Of a stretch of DNA of 64,000 nt, positions 50,163 to 59,019 are shown in pieces. The DNA is from Actinoplanes cyaneus. GTDB taxonomy: Bacteria; Actinomycetota; Actinomycetes; Mycobacteriales; Micromonosporaceae. A program made the position numbers and the translations under genes. The notes below the pieces were generated by a model, which searched no databases, had not been told where the DNA came from, and saw only the letters and a list, made by a program, of their open reading frames with translations. Each line of letters begins with the position of its first letter. Position 1 is the stretch's first letter. The DNA lies in assembly GCF_016862095.1 (NCBI RefSeq), contig NZ_BOMH01000077.1, forward strand, positions 1-64,000, read 5' to 3'.

Positions 50163-52412
50163 ATGAAGTTCACCGACGGCTATTGGCGTAAGCGGGACGG
50201 CCTCACCGTCGTCCACCCCGCGCACCACCAGGACAGCACCCCCGGGCCGGACTCGCTCACGGTCTACGCCGCGACCCGCCGGATCCGCGACCGCGGCGAC
50301 ACCCTCGACGCGCCGCTGATCACGGTCACCCTGTCGGCGCCGATGGACGACGTCATCCGGGTCACGATCGAGCACTTCCAGGGCACGGCGGTCCGCGGGC
50401 CGGACTTCGCGCTCACCTCGTCACCCGCCGAGATCGCGGTCACCGACTCGTCGTTCACCTCCGGGGCGCTGACCGCGCGGGTGAACACCGGCGACGACTG
50501 GGGGCTGGACTTCCTCGCCGACGGCAGGCGGATCACCGGCAGCGGCTGGAAGGGGATGGGTGTCGTCTCGTCGCCCGACGGCGCGTACGTCCATGAGCAG
50601 TTGGATCTCGGGGTGGGTGAGGTGGTCTACGGTCTCGGCGAGCGCTTCGGCCCGCTGACCAAGAACGGCCAGAGCATCGACATCTGGAACGAGGACGGCG
50701 GCACCAGCTCCGAGCAGTCCTACAAGAACGTCCCGTTCTACTTCACCAGCGCCGGGTACGGCGTGCTCGTCGACCACCCCGGCAAGGTGTCGTTCGAGGT
50801 GGCCTCCGAGATGGTCACCCGCACCCAGTTCAGCGTCGCCGGGCAGTCCCTCTCCTACCTGGTGATCCACGGACCGACGCCGGCCGACGTGATCCGCAAG
50901 TACACCGCGCTGACCGGCCGTCCCGCGCTGCCCCCGGCCTGGTCCTTCGGGCTCTGGCTGACCACGTCGTTCACCACCTCCTACGACGAGGAGACGGTGA
51001 ACAAGTTCGTCGACGGGATGGCCGACCGGGACCTGCCGCTGAGCGTGTTCCACTTCGACACGTTCTGGATGCGCGAGTTCAACTGGTGCGACTTCGAGTG
51101 GGACACCCGGATCTTCCCCGACCCGGCCGGCATGCTGAAACGCCTCGCCGGCAAGGGCCTCAAGGTCTGCCTGTGGATCAACCCCTACATCGCGCAGAGG
51201 TCCCCGCTGTTCGCCGAGGGCAAGGCCAACGGCTATCTGGTACGGACGGTGAACGGCGACGTCTGGCAGTGGGACCGCTGGCAGGCCGGCATGGGCCTGG
51301 TCGACTTCACCAACCCGGACGCCCGCGAGTGGTACGCGTCGAAGCTGCGCGCGCTCGTCGAGATGGGCGTCGACGCGTTCAAGTCCGACTTCGGCGAGCG
51401 GATCCCGGTCGACGGCATCGTCTGGCACGACGGATCCGACCCGGAGCGGATGCACAACTACTACACGCAGATCTACAACCAGGTCGTCTTCGACGTGCTC
51501 CGGTCCACCCGCGGCGAGGGCGAGGCCGTCCTGTTCGCCCGTTCGGCCACCGTCGGCGGCCAGCAGTTCCCGGTCCACTGGGGCGGCGACAACACCGGCA
51601 CGTTCGAGTCGATGGCGGAAAGCCTGCGCGGTGGCCTGTCGCTGATGTCCTCCGGGTTCGGATTCTGGAGCCACGACATCGGCGGCTTCGAAGGGCTCCC
51701 GGACCCGGCTGTGTTCAAGCGGTGGGTGGCGTTCGGGCTGCTGTCGTCCCACAGCCGGCTGCACGGGTCGAAGTCGTACCGGGTGCCGTGGAACTTCGAC
51801 GAGGAGTCCGTGGACGTGCTGCGCTCGTTCACCCACCTCAAGTACCGGCTGATGCCGTACCTGTTCGGCGCCGCCCGCGAAGCCCACCTGACCGGCGTGC
51901 CGGTGATGCGGCCCATGGTGCTCGGCTTCCCCGCCGACCCGGCCGTCACCTACCTGGACCGGCAATACCTGCTCGGCGGCGACCTGCTCGTCGCGCCGGT
52001 CTTCAGCGCCGCCGGCGATGTGTCGTACTACGTCCCGGCCGGCCGATGGACCCACTACCTGACCGGCGACGTCGTCACCGGCCCCGGCTGGGTCACCGAG
52101 ACCCACGACTTCTTCAGCGCGCCGCTGCTCGTCCGCCCGGGCGCGGTCATCCCGGTCGGTGCCCGGCAGGACCGCCCCGACTACGACTACCGCGACGGCG
52201 TCACGCTGCGTCTCTTCGAGCCCGCCGACGGGCGGACGGCGGTGATCGTGCCCGGGCCGTCCGGCGCCGACACGGTCTTCACCGTCCTGCGCGACGGGGA
52301 CGAGATCCGCGTGGGCCGCTCGGGCGAGGCCCTGCCCTGGCGCGTCCAGCTGGGCGCGCAGATCACCGAGGTCCCCGCCGACCAGGACAGCTGCACCCTC
52401 ACCCTGGGCTGA
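50163..52412 (+). CDS. yicI: GH31 alpha-xylosidase (YicI type)
   Basis: A 749-residue cytosolic enzyme. The N-terminus (MKFTDGYW, then VIRVTIEHFQG) and the motifs FHFDTFWMREFNWCDFEWD, CLWINPYIAQ and FKSDFGERIP match YicI-type alpha-xylosidases. The nucleophile is Asp409 in KSDFGE and the acid/base Asp476 in HWGGDN. It removes alpha-linked xylose, for example from isoprimeverose or xyloglucan fragments. No signal peptide, so it acts after import by the upstream ABC system. A long palindrome lies 79 bp after the stop. Substrate preference over alpha-glucosides is inferred from the family motifs. Confidence 0.93.
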   Translation: MKFTDGYWRKRDGLTVVHPAHHQDSTPGPDSLTVYAATRRIRDRGDTLDAPLITVTLSAPMDDVIRVTIEHFQGTAVRGPDFALTSSPAEIAVTDSSFTSGALTARVNTGDDWGLDFLADGRRITGSGWKGMGVVSSPDGAYVHEQLDLGVGEVVYGLGERFGPLTKNGQSIDIWNEDGGTSSEQSYKNVPFYFTSAGYGVLVDHPGKVSFEVASEMVTRTQFSVAGQSLSYLVIHGPTPADVIRKYTALTGRPALPPAWSFGLWLTTSFTTSYDEETVNKFVDGMADRDLPLSVFHFDTFWMREFNWCDFEWDTRIFPDPAGMLKRLAGKGLKVCLWINPYIAQRSPLFAEGKANGYLVRTVNGDVWQWDRWQAGMGLVDFTNPDAREWYASKLRALVEMGVDAFKSDFGERIPVDGIVWHDGSDPERMHNYYTQIYNQVVFDVLRSTRGEGEAVLFARSATVGGQQFPVHWGGDNTGTFESMAESLRGGLSLMSSGFGFWSHDIGGFEGLPDPAVFKRWVAFGLLSSHSRLHGSKSYRVPWNFDEESVDVLRSFTHLKYRLMPYLFGAAREAHLTGVPVMRPMVLGFPADPAVTYLDRQYLLGGDLLVAPVFSAAGDVSYYVPAGRWTHYLTGDVVTGPGWVTETHDFFSAPLLVRPGAVIPVGARQDRPDYDYRDGVTLRLFEPADGRTAVIVPGPSGADTVFTVLRDGDEIRVGRSGEALPWRVQLGAQITEVPADQDSCTLTLG

Positions 52413-52490
52413 GCCGGCTCCGCCTGGTGGCGCGCGCCGGCCGGTTCGCGGGCGATGCGGACGGCGGGGTTGCGGCGCGGGTTCCGGCTT

Positions 52491-52545
52491 CGGCTGGCGC
52501 TGAGGGTTGTCTCCGGGTACCGCAGACAACCCTCAGCGCCAGCCG
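52491..52545. terminator. Dispersed long palindrome P8
   Basis: Perfect 22-bp arms (52491-52512 and 52524-52545) flank an 11-nt centre. The ends (CGGCTGGCGCTGAGGG) share the GGCTGG tip with the other palindromes but the inner sequence differs. It lies between the GH31 gene and the enoyl-CoA hydratase gene. Confidence 0.8.
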
Positions 52546-52619
52546 GGAGCACACGCCTCCATGCCTCCTGGCACGCCGCGGTGGCCTTGATTCTGGTCGC
52601 CGGGTGGGCGAGGATGTCG

Positions 52620-52639
52620 AAGTTACCGATCGGTAACTT
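52620..52639. promoter_or_regulatory. TetR-type operator, perfect 20-bp palindrome
   Basis: AAGTTACCGATCGGTAACTT, 18 bp before the enoyl-CoA hydratase start, over the likely promoter or start of transcription. TTACCG-CGGTAA is a common TetR-family target form. No TetR gene is adjacent, so the regulator acts from elsewhere. Confidence 0.8.
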
Positions 52640-52657
52640 GTCGCACAGGAGGCAATG

Positions 52658-53329
52658 ATGCCCAGGCTCGACCGGCAGCACGACGTCTTTGTTCTGGACC
52701 TCGGAGACGGGGAGAACCGGTTTCACCCCGACTGGCTGGCGGCCGTCAACGCCGCGCTCGACGAGGTGGAGAAGGCGGACGGCAACAAGGCGCTGGTGAC
52801 CACCGCGAGCGGGAAGTTCTTCTCGAACGGGCTCGACCTCGACTGGCTGGGCAGCAGCGGAGCCGACTTCCAGGGCTACGCGGACGACGTGGAGGAGTTG
52901 TTCGCGAGGTTCCTCGCGCTTCCCGTGCCGACCGTCGCCGCGATCCAGGGGCACGCGTTCGCGGCCGGGGCGATGCTGTCGCTCGCGCACGACTTCCGGG
53001 TGATGCGGGCCGACCGGGGTTACTGGTGCCTGCCGGAGGTCAGCATCAGCATCCCGTTCACGCCGGGCATGTCGGCGCTGATCCAGGGCCGCCTGGCGCC
53101 GCAGGTGGCGCACGAGGCGATGACGACCGGCCGGCGGTACGGCGGTGAGGAGGCCCGGGACGCCCGGATCGTGGACCACGCGGTGCCCGAGGACGGGGTC
53201 CGCGCGACCGCCGTCAAGATCGCCTTCACGCTGGCGCCGAACGCGGGGGACACCCTGGGCACGATCAAGAGCCGGATGTACGCGCCGGCCCTCACCCTGC
53301 TACGCGATCGCAGGAAGCCGCGAGCCTGA
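52658..53329 (+). CDS. Enoyl-CoA hydratase/isomerase family protein
   Basis: A 223-residue crotonase-fold protein. The oxyanion-forming segments are KFFSNGLDLDWLG and AIQGHAFAAGAMLSLAHDFRVM. It is shorter than the usual 260 residues, and the second catalytic Glu of true hydratases is at CLPEVSISIPF; the isomerase or hydratase role is open. AGGAGG favours the ATG at 52658 (five bases away) over 52655. It is preceded by a perfect palindromic operator but has no local regulator or partner gene. Confidence 0.88.
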   Translation: MPRLDRQHDVFVLDLGDGENRFHPDWLAAVNAALDEVEKADGNKALVTTASGKFFSNGLDLDWLGSSGADFQGYADDVEELFARFLALPVPTVAAIQGHAFAAGAMLSLAHDFRVMRADRGYWCLPEVSISIPFTPGMSALIQGRLAPQVAHEAMTTGRRYGGEEARDARIVDHAVPEDGVRATAVKIAFTLAPNAGDTLGTIKSRMYAPALTLLRDRRKPRA

Positions 53330-53519
53330 CCGCCGGACCGCGGGGGCCCTTCGGATCGGGGGCGGCAGCGGAGCGTGCGAGGCGGGCGGCTCACCGTCGT
53401 ACCGTCGGATTGTCGTGAGAGTGAGCGGAAAGCGGACCGGGAGAAAGGGGAAACGTTCACGTCAAGGGCCGGGCATGGCGCACGTCTCCGCGGGTAACGT
53501 CCCGATCGGAAGGGCCGAA

Positions 53520-53540
53520 GGACCCTGCCGAAGGGGGTCC
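53520..53540 (+). other. Leader hairpin before phosphoketolase
   Basis: GGACCC (53520-53525) pairs with GGGTCC (53535-53540), 49 bp before the phosphoketolase start, with further GC-rich self-pairing in 53465-53520. The 53330-53588 leader has no gene. It could be regulatory or structural only. Confidence 0.35.
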
Positions 53541-53588
53541 CGGCGGAGGAACGTGAAGATCGACGAAGCCTTCAGGGAAGGAAAGATC

Positions 53589-55997
53589 GTGACCGCTGTG
53601 CTCGACCACGAGGACCTTGTCCGCAAGCTCGCCCAGCCTGACGACACCGAGGTGGCGAGCCTCGACGCGTGGTGGCGCGCGAACAACTACCTGACCGTCG
53701 GCCAGATCTACCTGCAGGGCAACCCGCTGCTGCGGGAGCCACTCACGCCGGAGCACATCAAGCCGCGCCTGCTCGGGCACTGGGGGACGAGCCCGGGCCT
53801 GTCGTTCGTCTACGCGCATGTGTCGCGGTTGATCAAGACGACCGGTCAGCAGGCGATCTACCTGGCCGGGCCGGGGCACGGCGGTCCGGCGCTGGTCGCT
53901 GCGGGTTACCTGGAGGGGACCTATTCGGAGGTCTATCCGAAGGTCGGGCAGGACGAGGAGGGCTTGCTGCGGTTGTTCCGCCAGTTCTCCAGCCCCGGCG
54001 GCATTCCCAGTCACGTCTCGGTGACCACGCCCGGCTCGATCCACGAGGGTGGCGAGCTGGGCTATGTGCTGGTTCACGCGTTCGGCTCGGTGATGGACAA
54101 CCCGGACCTGCTGACCATCGCGGTGGTCGGCGACGGCGAGGCGGAGACCGGCCCGCTGGAGGGCTCGTGGAAGGGGATCTCCTTCATCAACCCCGAGCAC
54201 GACGGTGCTGTCCTTCCGATCCTGCACCTGAACGGCGCGAAGATCGCCGGGCCGACGGTGCTGGCCCGGAAGGACCCGGCCGAGGTGCGCAAGCTGCTCG
54301 CGGGTCACGGTTACGAGATCATCGAGGTGGGCGGGGACGACCTGCCCGGCATGCACCACCGGTTCGCGGAGGCGCTCGCCGAGGCGTGGGGCAAGATCCG
54401 CGCCATTCAGGCCGCGGCGCGCGGCGGTGACTGGGACGGCCGGCGTCCGCACTGGCCGCTGATCATCCTGCGGACGCCGAAGGGCTGGACCGGTCCGCAA
54501 GAGGTCGACGGCATCACGGTCGGCGGCACGTGGCGCGCCCACCAGGTGCCGCTCTCCGGCGTCAAGGACAACCCGGATCACCTGCGCATGCTGGAGGAGT
54601 GGCTGCGGTCGTACAAGCCGGAGGAGCTCTTCGACGCCACCGGCGCGCCGACCGGTCCGGTGCGTGACCTGGCGCCCGACGGCGACCTGCGGATGAGCGC
54701 CAGCCCGCACGCGAACGGCGGACGGCTCACCAAGGATCTGGACTTGCCGGACTTCCGCGACTACGCGGTCGAGGTGAAGACGCCGGCGGCCGGGCGCGCC
54801 GAGTCGACCCGCAAGCTGGGCGAAATGATGCGCGACATCTACTCGCGCAACAGCGACCGGTTCCGGCTGTTCTGCCCGGACGAGACGAACTCGAACCGGC
54901 TCGGCGCCGTCTTCGAGGTCTCCGACCGCGCGTTCATGGAGTCGGTCACGGACGACGACGTCAAGCTCAGCCGCTCCGGCCGGGTCATGGAGGTGCTCTC
55001 CGAGCACAACTGCCACGGCTGGCTGGAGGGGTACACGCTGACCGGGCGGCACGGCATGTTCGCCACCTACGAGGCGTTCGCGATGGTCAGCGCGTCGCAG
55101 ACGATTCAGCACGGCAAGTGGCTGCAGGAGGCGTCGCACCTGCCCTGGCGTGCCAAGGTGCCGAGCTTGAACATCCTGCTCACCTCCACGGCCTGGCGCA
55201 ACGACCACAACGGTTTCTCGCACCAGGGCCCGGGGCTGATCCAGAACGTGCTCACACAGCGCGGTGACGTCGCCCGGGTGTACCTGCCGCCGGACGCGAA
55301 CACGCTGCTCTCGGTGGCCGACCACTGCTTCCGGTCGCGGTCGTACATCAATCTGATCGTGATCGACAAGCAGCCGCAGCTGCAGTGGCTGGACATGGAC
55401 CAGGCCATCGACCACGCGGCCAAGGGCGCCGGGATCTGGGAGTGGGCCGGCACCGACGACGGCAACAGCGACCCGGACATCGTCCTGGCCTGCGCCGGTG
55501 ACGTGGTGACCATGGAGACCGTCGCCGCCGCGCAGATCCTGATGCGCAAGCTGCCGCAGCTCAAGGTGCGCGTGGTCAACGTCGTCGACCTGATGACGCT
55601 GCCCCGGCCCAAGGACCACCCGCACGGCATGAGCGAGACGATGTTCCGGGAGCTGTTCACCGACCACGTCGACGTCGTCTTCTCGTTCCACGGCTACCCG
55701 GGTGCCATCCACCAGCTGGTCCACGGCCGGCCCGACGCCGACCGGTTCCGGGTCCGCGGCTTCATCGAGCAGGGCACGACCACCACGCCGTTCGACATGA
55801 CGGTGCGGAACAAGGCGTCGCGCTACCACCTGGTGATCGACGCGATCAACAACGCCGGGCGGCTGCCGAGCGGCGCGAGCGAGCTGAAGGCCTGGTGCGA
55901 GGCGCAGCTCGAACGGCACGCCACCTATGTGGTCGAGCACCTCGAGGACATGCCCGAGGTGCGGGACTGGTCGCTCGGCGACTGGGCGCAGAGTTGA
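53589..55997 (+). CDS. xfp: Phosphoketolase (xylulose-5-P/fructose-6-P)
   Basis: An 802-residue thiamine-diphosphate enzyme that splits xylulose-5-phosphate (or fructose-6-phosphate) with phosphate to acetyl phosphate and a triose (or tetrose) phosphate. Motifs: WWRANNYLTVGQIYL near the N-terminus, LAGPGHGGPALVAAGYLEGTYSE, TPGSIHEGGELGY, and the ThDP motif VGDGEAETGPLEGSW. The GTG at 53589 follows GGAAGGA and gives the usual family N-terminus; an earlier GTG at 53553 has a badly placed site. It lies near the alpha-xylosidase operon and could use its xylose, although an unrelated hydratase gene intervenes. Confidence 0.94.
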   Translation: MTAVLDHEDLVRKLAQPDDTEVASLDAWWRANNYLTVGQIYLQGNPLLREPLTPEHIKPRLLGHWGTSPGLSFVYAHVSRLIKTTGQQAIYLAGPGHGGPALVAAGYLEGTYSEVYPKVGQDEEGLLRLFRQFSSPGGIPSHVSVTTPGSIHEGGELGYVLVHAFGSVMDNPDLLTIAVVGDGEAETGPLEGSWKGISFINPEHDGAVLPILHLNGAKIAGPTVLARKDPAEVRKLLAGHGYEIIEVGGDDLPGMHHRFAEALAEAWGKIRAIQAAARGGDWDGRRPHWPLIILRTPKGWTGPQEVDGITVGGTWRAHQVPLSGVKDNPDHLRMLEEWLRSYKPEELFDATGAPTGPVRDLAPDGDLRMSASPHANGGRLTKDLDLPDFRDYAVEVKTPAAGRAESTRKLGEMMRDIYSRNSDRFRLFCPDETNSNRLGAVFEVSDRAFMESVTDDDVKLSRSGRVMEVLSEHNCHGWLEGYTLTGRHGMFATYEAFAMVSASQTIQHGKWLQEASHLPWRAKVPSLNILLTSTAWRNDHNGFSHQGPGLIQNVLTQRGDVARVYLPPDANTLLSVADHCFRSRSYINLIVIDKQPQLQWLDMDQAIDHAAKGAGIWEWAGTDDGNSDPDIVLACAGDVVTMETVAAAQILMRKLPQLKVRVVNVVDLMTLPRPKDHPHGMSETMFRELFTDHVDVVFSFHGYPGAIHQLVHGRPDADRFRVRGFIEQGTTTTPFDMTVRNKASRYHLVIDAINNAGRLPSGASELKAWCEAQLERHATYVVEHLEDMPEVRDWSLGDWAQS

Positions 55998-56016
55998 TCT
56001 AGACGGGGTTGGAAGG

Positions 56017-56048
56017 TCTCTCCGCCTTACAAAGTGTGGGCGGAGAGA
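56017..56048 (+). terminator. Terminator after phosphoketolase
   Basis: TCTCTCCGCC (56017-56026) pairs with GGCGGAGAGA (56039-56048), loop 12 nt, 19 bp after the stop. A second inverted repeat CTTCACC/GGTGAAG (56051-56091) follows. Confidence 0.75.
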
Positions 56049-56129
56049 TACTTCACCCTTTCTTTCGACGCCGGATGACGCGAAGGTGAAGGGCACACGC
56101 CTACTCGACGTTGAGGAAGGGGACCCCGG

Positions 56130-56576
56130 ATGGCCGGCACACACAGCCCTTGGCCGACGACCCGGCAGGGTTCGACGCAACATCCCGTGCCCACGCTGCA
56201 ATACCTGCTGCGCGCGCACGGCCACACGGTGACGGTGGACGGCGTCTTCGGCGCCCAGACCGGTGACGCGGTCCGCGCCTACCAGCGCACCCGTGGAATC
56301 CCCGACAACGGCATCGTCTGCGCCGACACCTGGCAGGCGCTGATCATGGAGGTCGGGCCCGGCGCCTCGGGCAACGCGGTCAGCGGCGTCCAGCACGAGT
56401 TCCAGCAGCGCCGGCGCATCGCCTCCGCGCCCGACGGCGTCTTCGGGCCCCGCACCGAGTCCGAGGTCCGCGCGTTCCAGGCCGACGCCGGGCTGATCGT
56501 GGACGGGGTCGTGGGCCGCGAGACGTGGCAGGCGCTCGTCAGCGGCACCTCGGCGGAACTTCAGCAGGCCGCCTGA
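56130..56576 (+). CDS. Protein with two peptidoglycan-binding domains
   Basis: A 148-residue protein of two PG_binding_1 repeats (about 18-72 and 78-142), each with the pattern VQHEFQQR...PDGVFGPRTESEVRAFQ...DGVVGRETWQAL. Such domains bind cell-wall peptidoglycan. There is no signal peptide, enzyme domain or membrane segment, so export is unclear; it may be a truncated or non-classical protein. GAGGAAGGGG precedes the ATG. It is followed by more than 500 bp of repeats. Confidence 0.9.
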   Translation: MAGTHSPWPTTRQGSTQHPVPTLQYLLRAHGHTVTVDGVFGAQTGDAVRAYQRTRGIPDNGIVCADTWQALIMEVGPGASGNAVSGVQHEFQQRRRIASAPDGVFGPRTESEVRAFQADAGLIVDGVVGRETWQALVSGTSAELQQAA

Positions 56577-56589
56577 TCAGTGGTTGCCG

Positions 56590-56712
56590 GGGGCGCCGGG
56601 TTCACTTCACCCCGGCGCTCCCGCTTCACCCCGGCGCCCCGCTTCGCCCCGGCGCCTCCGCTTCAATCCGGCGCCCCTGCTGCAGTCCGGCGCCTCCGCT
56701 TCGCCGCTTCGA
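56590..56712. repeat. Short tandem repeats, CTTCACCCCGGCGC type
   Basis: About six imperfect units of 18-22 bp (CGGCGCTCCCGCTTCACCC and variants) follow the peptidoglycan-binding gene. No credible coding frame. This is the start of the gene-free stretch 56577-57116. Confidence 0.75.
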
Positions 56713-56820
56713 TTAGACAAGATCCCACCGCTTTCCCGTACGGCGGTGAGCACGCCCGCTGAGCCCGGTGTGGCGCGAGGCCCAGCGCACTTGCCGGCCG
56801 TGCCGCGCCGCCGGCGCCCC

Positions 56821-56934
56821 GGCTGGTCCTCACGGGTGTGTCCGAACGCGAACACACCCCTGACCACCAGCCGACGTGGCGTGGCTGGTCCTCCGGGGTG
56901 TGTTGCCGTTCGGAGGCACCCCTGAGAGCCAGCC
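56821..56934. repeat. Two imperfect palindromes of the GGCTGG family (P5, P6)
   Basis: P5: arms 56821-56841 and 56852-56872, 18 of 21 paired. P6: 56883-56901 and 56915-56934, less perfect. Both have GGCTGGTCCTC-type left arms and CAGCC right ends, like the other dispersed palindromes. Confidence 0.65.
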
Positions 56935-56937
56935 CGG

Positions 56938-57103
56938 CTTGTGTGGCTGGTGCCCCGGGGTGTTCCGGGGACCGTTGTGGGCCGACCTGGCTTGTGTGGC
57001 TGGTGCTCCGGGGTGTTGCGGGGACCGTTGTGGGCCGGCCCGGCTTGTGCGGCTGGTGCTCACGGGTGTTTCCAATGTTCGGAGACACCCGAGAGAGCCG
57101 GCC
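56938..57103. repeat. 53-bp tandem units ending in palindrome P7
   Basis: Units begin at 56938, 56991 and 57044 (CTTGTGTGGCTGGTG). The first two are nearly identical over 53 bp; the third turns into palindrome P7 (57051-57070 and 57084-57103). It ends 13 bp before the stop of the cbiO gene and probably serves as its terminator. Confidence 0.8.
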
Positions 57104-57116
57104 GGGGCGCTGGGCG

Positions 57117-57893
57117 TCAGGGGCGGCGGGACGCGGCCGCGGCCACCGGGTCGAAACCGAACGGCAGCTCCAGCCGATGACCGCGCATCAGCTCACGGTC
57201 GGACAGCAGCGCCGCGGTGTCCCCGTCGGCGACGATGCGGCCGGTGTCGAGGATGACCGAGCGGGGACACAGCTCCAGCGCGTACGGCAGATCGTGCGTC
57301 ACCATCAGCACCGTCACCGGCAACGACTCGAGGATCTCGGCCAGTTCCCGCCGGCTCGCCGGGTCCAGGTTGGACGACGGCTCGTCGAGGACCAGGATCT
57401 CGGGCCGCATCGCGAGGACCGTGGCGACCGCAACGCGCCGCCGCTGGCCGAACGACAGGTGGTGCGGCACGTGATCGCGGTGCTCGGACATGCCGACGGC
57501 GGCCAGGGCTTCGTCGACGCGGTCGTCGAGCTCCTGACCGCGTACGCCGGCATTGGCCGGGCCGAAAGCGACATCCTCCGCGACCGTGGGCATGAAGAGC
57601 TGGTCGTCGGGGTCCTGGAAGACGATGCCGACCCGGCGGCGGATCTCGGCGATCGCGGCCCGGTCGGCCGGGGTGACCGGCAGGCCGGAGACCTCGACCG
57701 TGCCACCGCCGCCGTGCAGGATGCCGTTGAGGTGCAGCACCAGGGTGGTCTTGCCGGCGCCGTTCGGGCCGAGCAGGGCGACGCGCTCACCGGGGGCGAT
57801 GGTCAGGTCGACGCCGCGCAGCGCCGCCCGCCCGTCCGGGTAGGCGTAGTGCAGCCGGGAGACCTTCAGCGCGGGAGTTGCCACGTCGATCAT
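57117..57893 (-). CDS. cbiO: Cobalt/nickel ECF transporter ATPase CbiO
   Basis: A 258-residue ABC ATPase. Walker A LLGPNGAGKTT, Q-loop FQDPDDQLF (typical of ECF ATPases), signature LSFGQRRRVAVA (a variant of LSGGQ), Walker B ILVLDEPSSNLD and switch His in VTHDLPYAL. It powers metal uptake with CbiQ, CbiN and CbiM. Last gene of the cbiMNQO operon, 12 bp after cbiQ, followed by a repeat-type terminator. Confidence 0.92.
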   Translation of the reverse strand: MIDVATPALKVSRLHYAYPDGRAALRGVDLTIAPGERVALLGPNGAGKTTLVLHLNGILHGGGGTVEVSGLPVTPADRAAIAEIRRRVGIVFQDPDDQLFMPTVAEDVAFGPANAGVRGQELDDRVDEALAAVGMSEHRDHVPHHLSFGQRRRVAVATVLAMRPEILVLDEPSSNLDPASRRELAEILESLPVTVLMVTHDLPYALELCPRSVILDTGRIVADGDTAALLSDRELMRGHRLELPFGFDPVAAAASRRP

Positions 57894-57905
57894 GCTAGAG
57901 CCCTC

Positions 57906-58670
57906 TCATGCGAGGACCGCCGCGGCGATCGCGATCCCGGCCGACACGATCGGCAGGGCCGCGGACACCGCCCACTGCCCGGCCGGTGCGCGGTCACGCG
58001 CGACGTGCGGGAGCCGCCCGGTGTAGCCGCGGGACACCATCGCCAGGTACACCCGCTCGCCCCGCTCGTAGGATCGCAGGAACAGCGACCCCACCCCGAC
58101 CGCGAATGCCTTGACCTGCCACAGGAACCGCGGATCGTACCCCCGGGACAGCCGGGCGATCCGCATCCGCCGGGCGTCGTCGGCGAGCACGTCGATGTAG
58201 CGCAGCATGAACGTCGCGATCTGCGTGAACACCGACGGCACCCGCAGCCGGTCCAGCCCGAGGATCAGGTCCCGCATCGTCGTCGTCGCCGCGAGCATGA
58301 GCGAGGCCAGCACGCCGAGCGTCCCCTTGGCGAAGATGTTCCACGCCCCGTGGAGCCCCTCGATCGACAGCGACATGCCGAGCCAGTCCACGCGCTCGCC
58401 GTGCCCCAGGAACGGCAGGGCCACCGCGAGCAGCACGAACGGCAGCTCGATCGTCGCCCGCTTGAGCAACCAGAGCGGCGGGATCGCGGCGGCGACCGAC
58501 ACCGCCGCCAGCAGCACGAAGTAGCCGAGAAACGCCCAGAAGGACGTGGGCGGGGTCAGCACCACCACGATCGTGAACAGCAGCACCGCCACGATCTTCA
58601 CCTCCGCGGCCAGCCGGTGCACCCGGCCCGCCCGGTCGAGGTAGAGCGGGTGAGCGTGCCCCGCCCCCAC
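57906..58670 (-). CDS. cbiQ: ECF transporter transmembrane protein CbiQ
   Basis: A 254-residue membrane protein with several hydrophobic segments (about 20-60, 60-85, 105-125, 235-254) and the ECF T-component motifs ARLSRGYD and AMVSRGYTG, whose Ala-Arg-Gly helices couple to the ATPase. The start is GTG at 58670, one base after the cbiN stop, so translation is coupled. The region upstream of 58670 in this frame is the cbiN gene and not part of the protein. Confidence 0.92.
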   Translation of the reverse strand: MGAGHAHPLYLDRAGRVHRLAAEVKIVAVLLFTIVVVLTPPTSFWAFLGYFVLLAAVSVAAAIPPLWLLKRATIELPFVLLAVALPFLGHGERVDWLGMSLSIEGLHGAWNIFAKGTLGVLASLMLAATTTMRDLILGLDRLRVPSVFTQIATFMLRYIDVLADDARRMRIARLSRGYDPRFLWQVKAFAVGVGSLFLRSYERGERVYLAMVSRGYTGRLPHVARDRAPAGQWAVSAALPIVSAGIAIAAAVLA

Positions 58671-58671
58671 C

Positions 58672-59019
58672 TCAGGCGGCCTTCTGCTCGCGGCGGCGGA
58701 CCAGCCAGAACCCGCCCGCCCCGATGCCGAACGTGATGAGCACCCCGGCGACCCCGGCCAGCCCGGTGGAGAGCGCGGAGTTGTGGATGCCACGGATGCC
58801 GTAGTCGGCGAGCGGACTGTCCGCCATCTGGTGCGCCTGCTCCCGCTGCGCGATGCAGGTGCCGCCGGTGATCTCGCCGTTTGCGTCGAACGTGCACCCC
58901 TCACGGGCGGTCGCGTCCAGCCCGTCCGGGCTGCTCGACGCGAAGTTGCTGACCACGCCGGCCAGCAGCAGCGCCACGAGCAGGCCACCGGCGAGGAACC
59001 ATCCGAACTTCCTGGTCAT
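58672..59019 (-). CDS. cbiN: Cobalt transport protein CbiN
   Basis: A 115-residue two-span protein with an N-terminal segment (about 7-27) and a C-terminal one (about 83-106). Between them is the CbiN motif SPDGLDATAREGC. CbiN helps load metal into CbiM and marks the cobalt-type systems more than the nickel ones. The ATG overlaps the cbiM stop by four bases (ATGA, 59016-59019). The extra external Cys pair (GCTFDANGEITGGTC) is a point of interest. Confidence 0.9.
   Translation of the reverse strand: MTRKFGWFLAGGLLVALLLAGVVSNFASSSPDGLDATAREGCTFDANGEITGGTCIAQREQAHQMADSPLADYGIRGIHNSALSTGLAGVAGVLITFGIGAGGFWLVRRREQKAA

Noticed and set aside
53465..53540. Riboswitch in the phosphoketolase leader
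   Set aside because: Only a simple hairpin could be identified; no known riboswitch core was recognised.
53457..56396. Long minus-strand frame opposite phosphoketolase (about 980 codons), and a similar one opposite the GH3 gene (42159-45080)
   Set aside because: Both are antisense shadows produced by GC-biased third codon positions. The plus-strand products are full-length known enzymes.
56938..57103. CRISPR array
   Set aside because: The 53-bp units are contiguous and almost identical, without variable spacers, and there are no cas genes.
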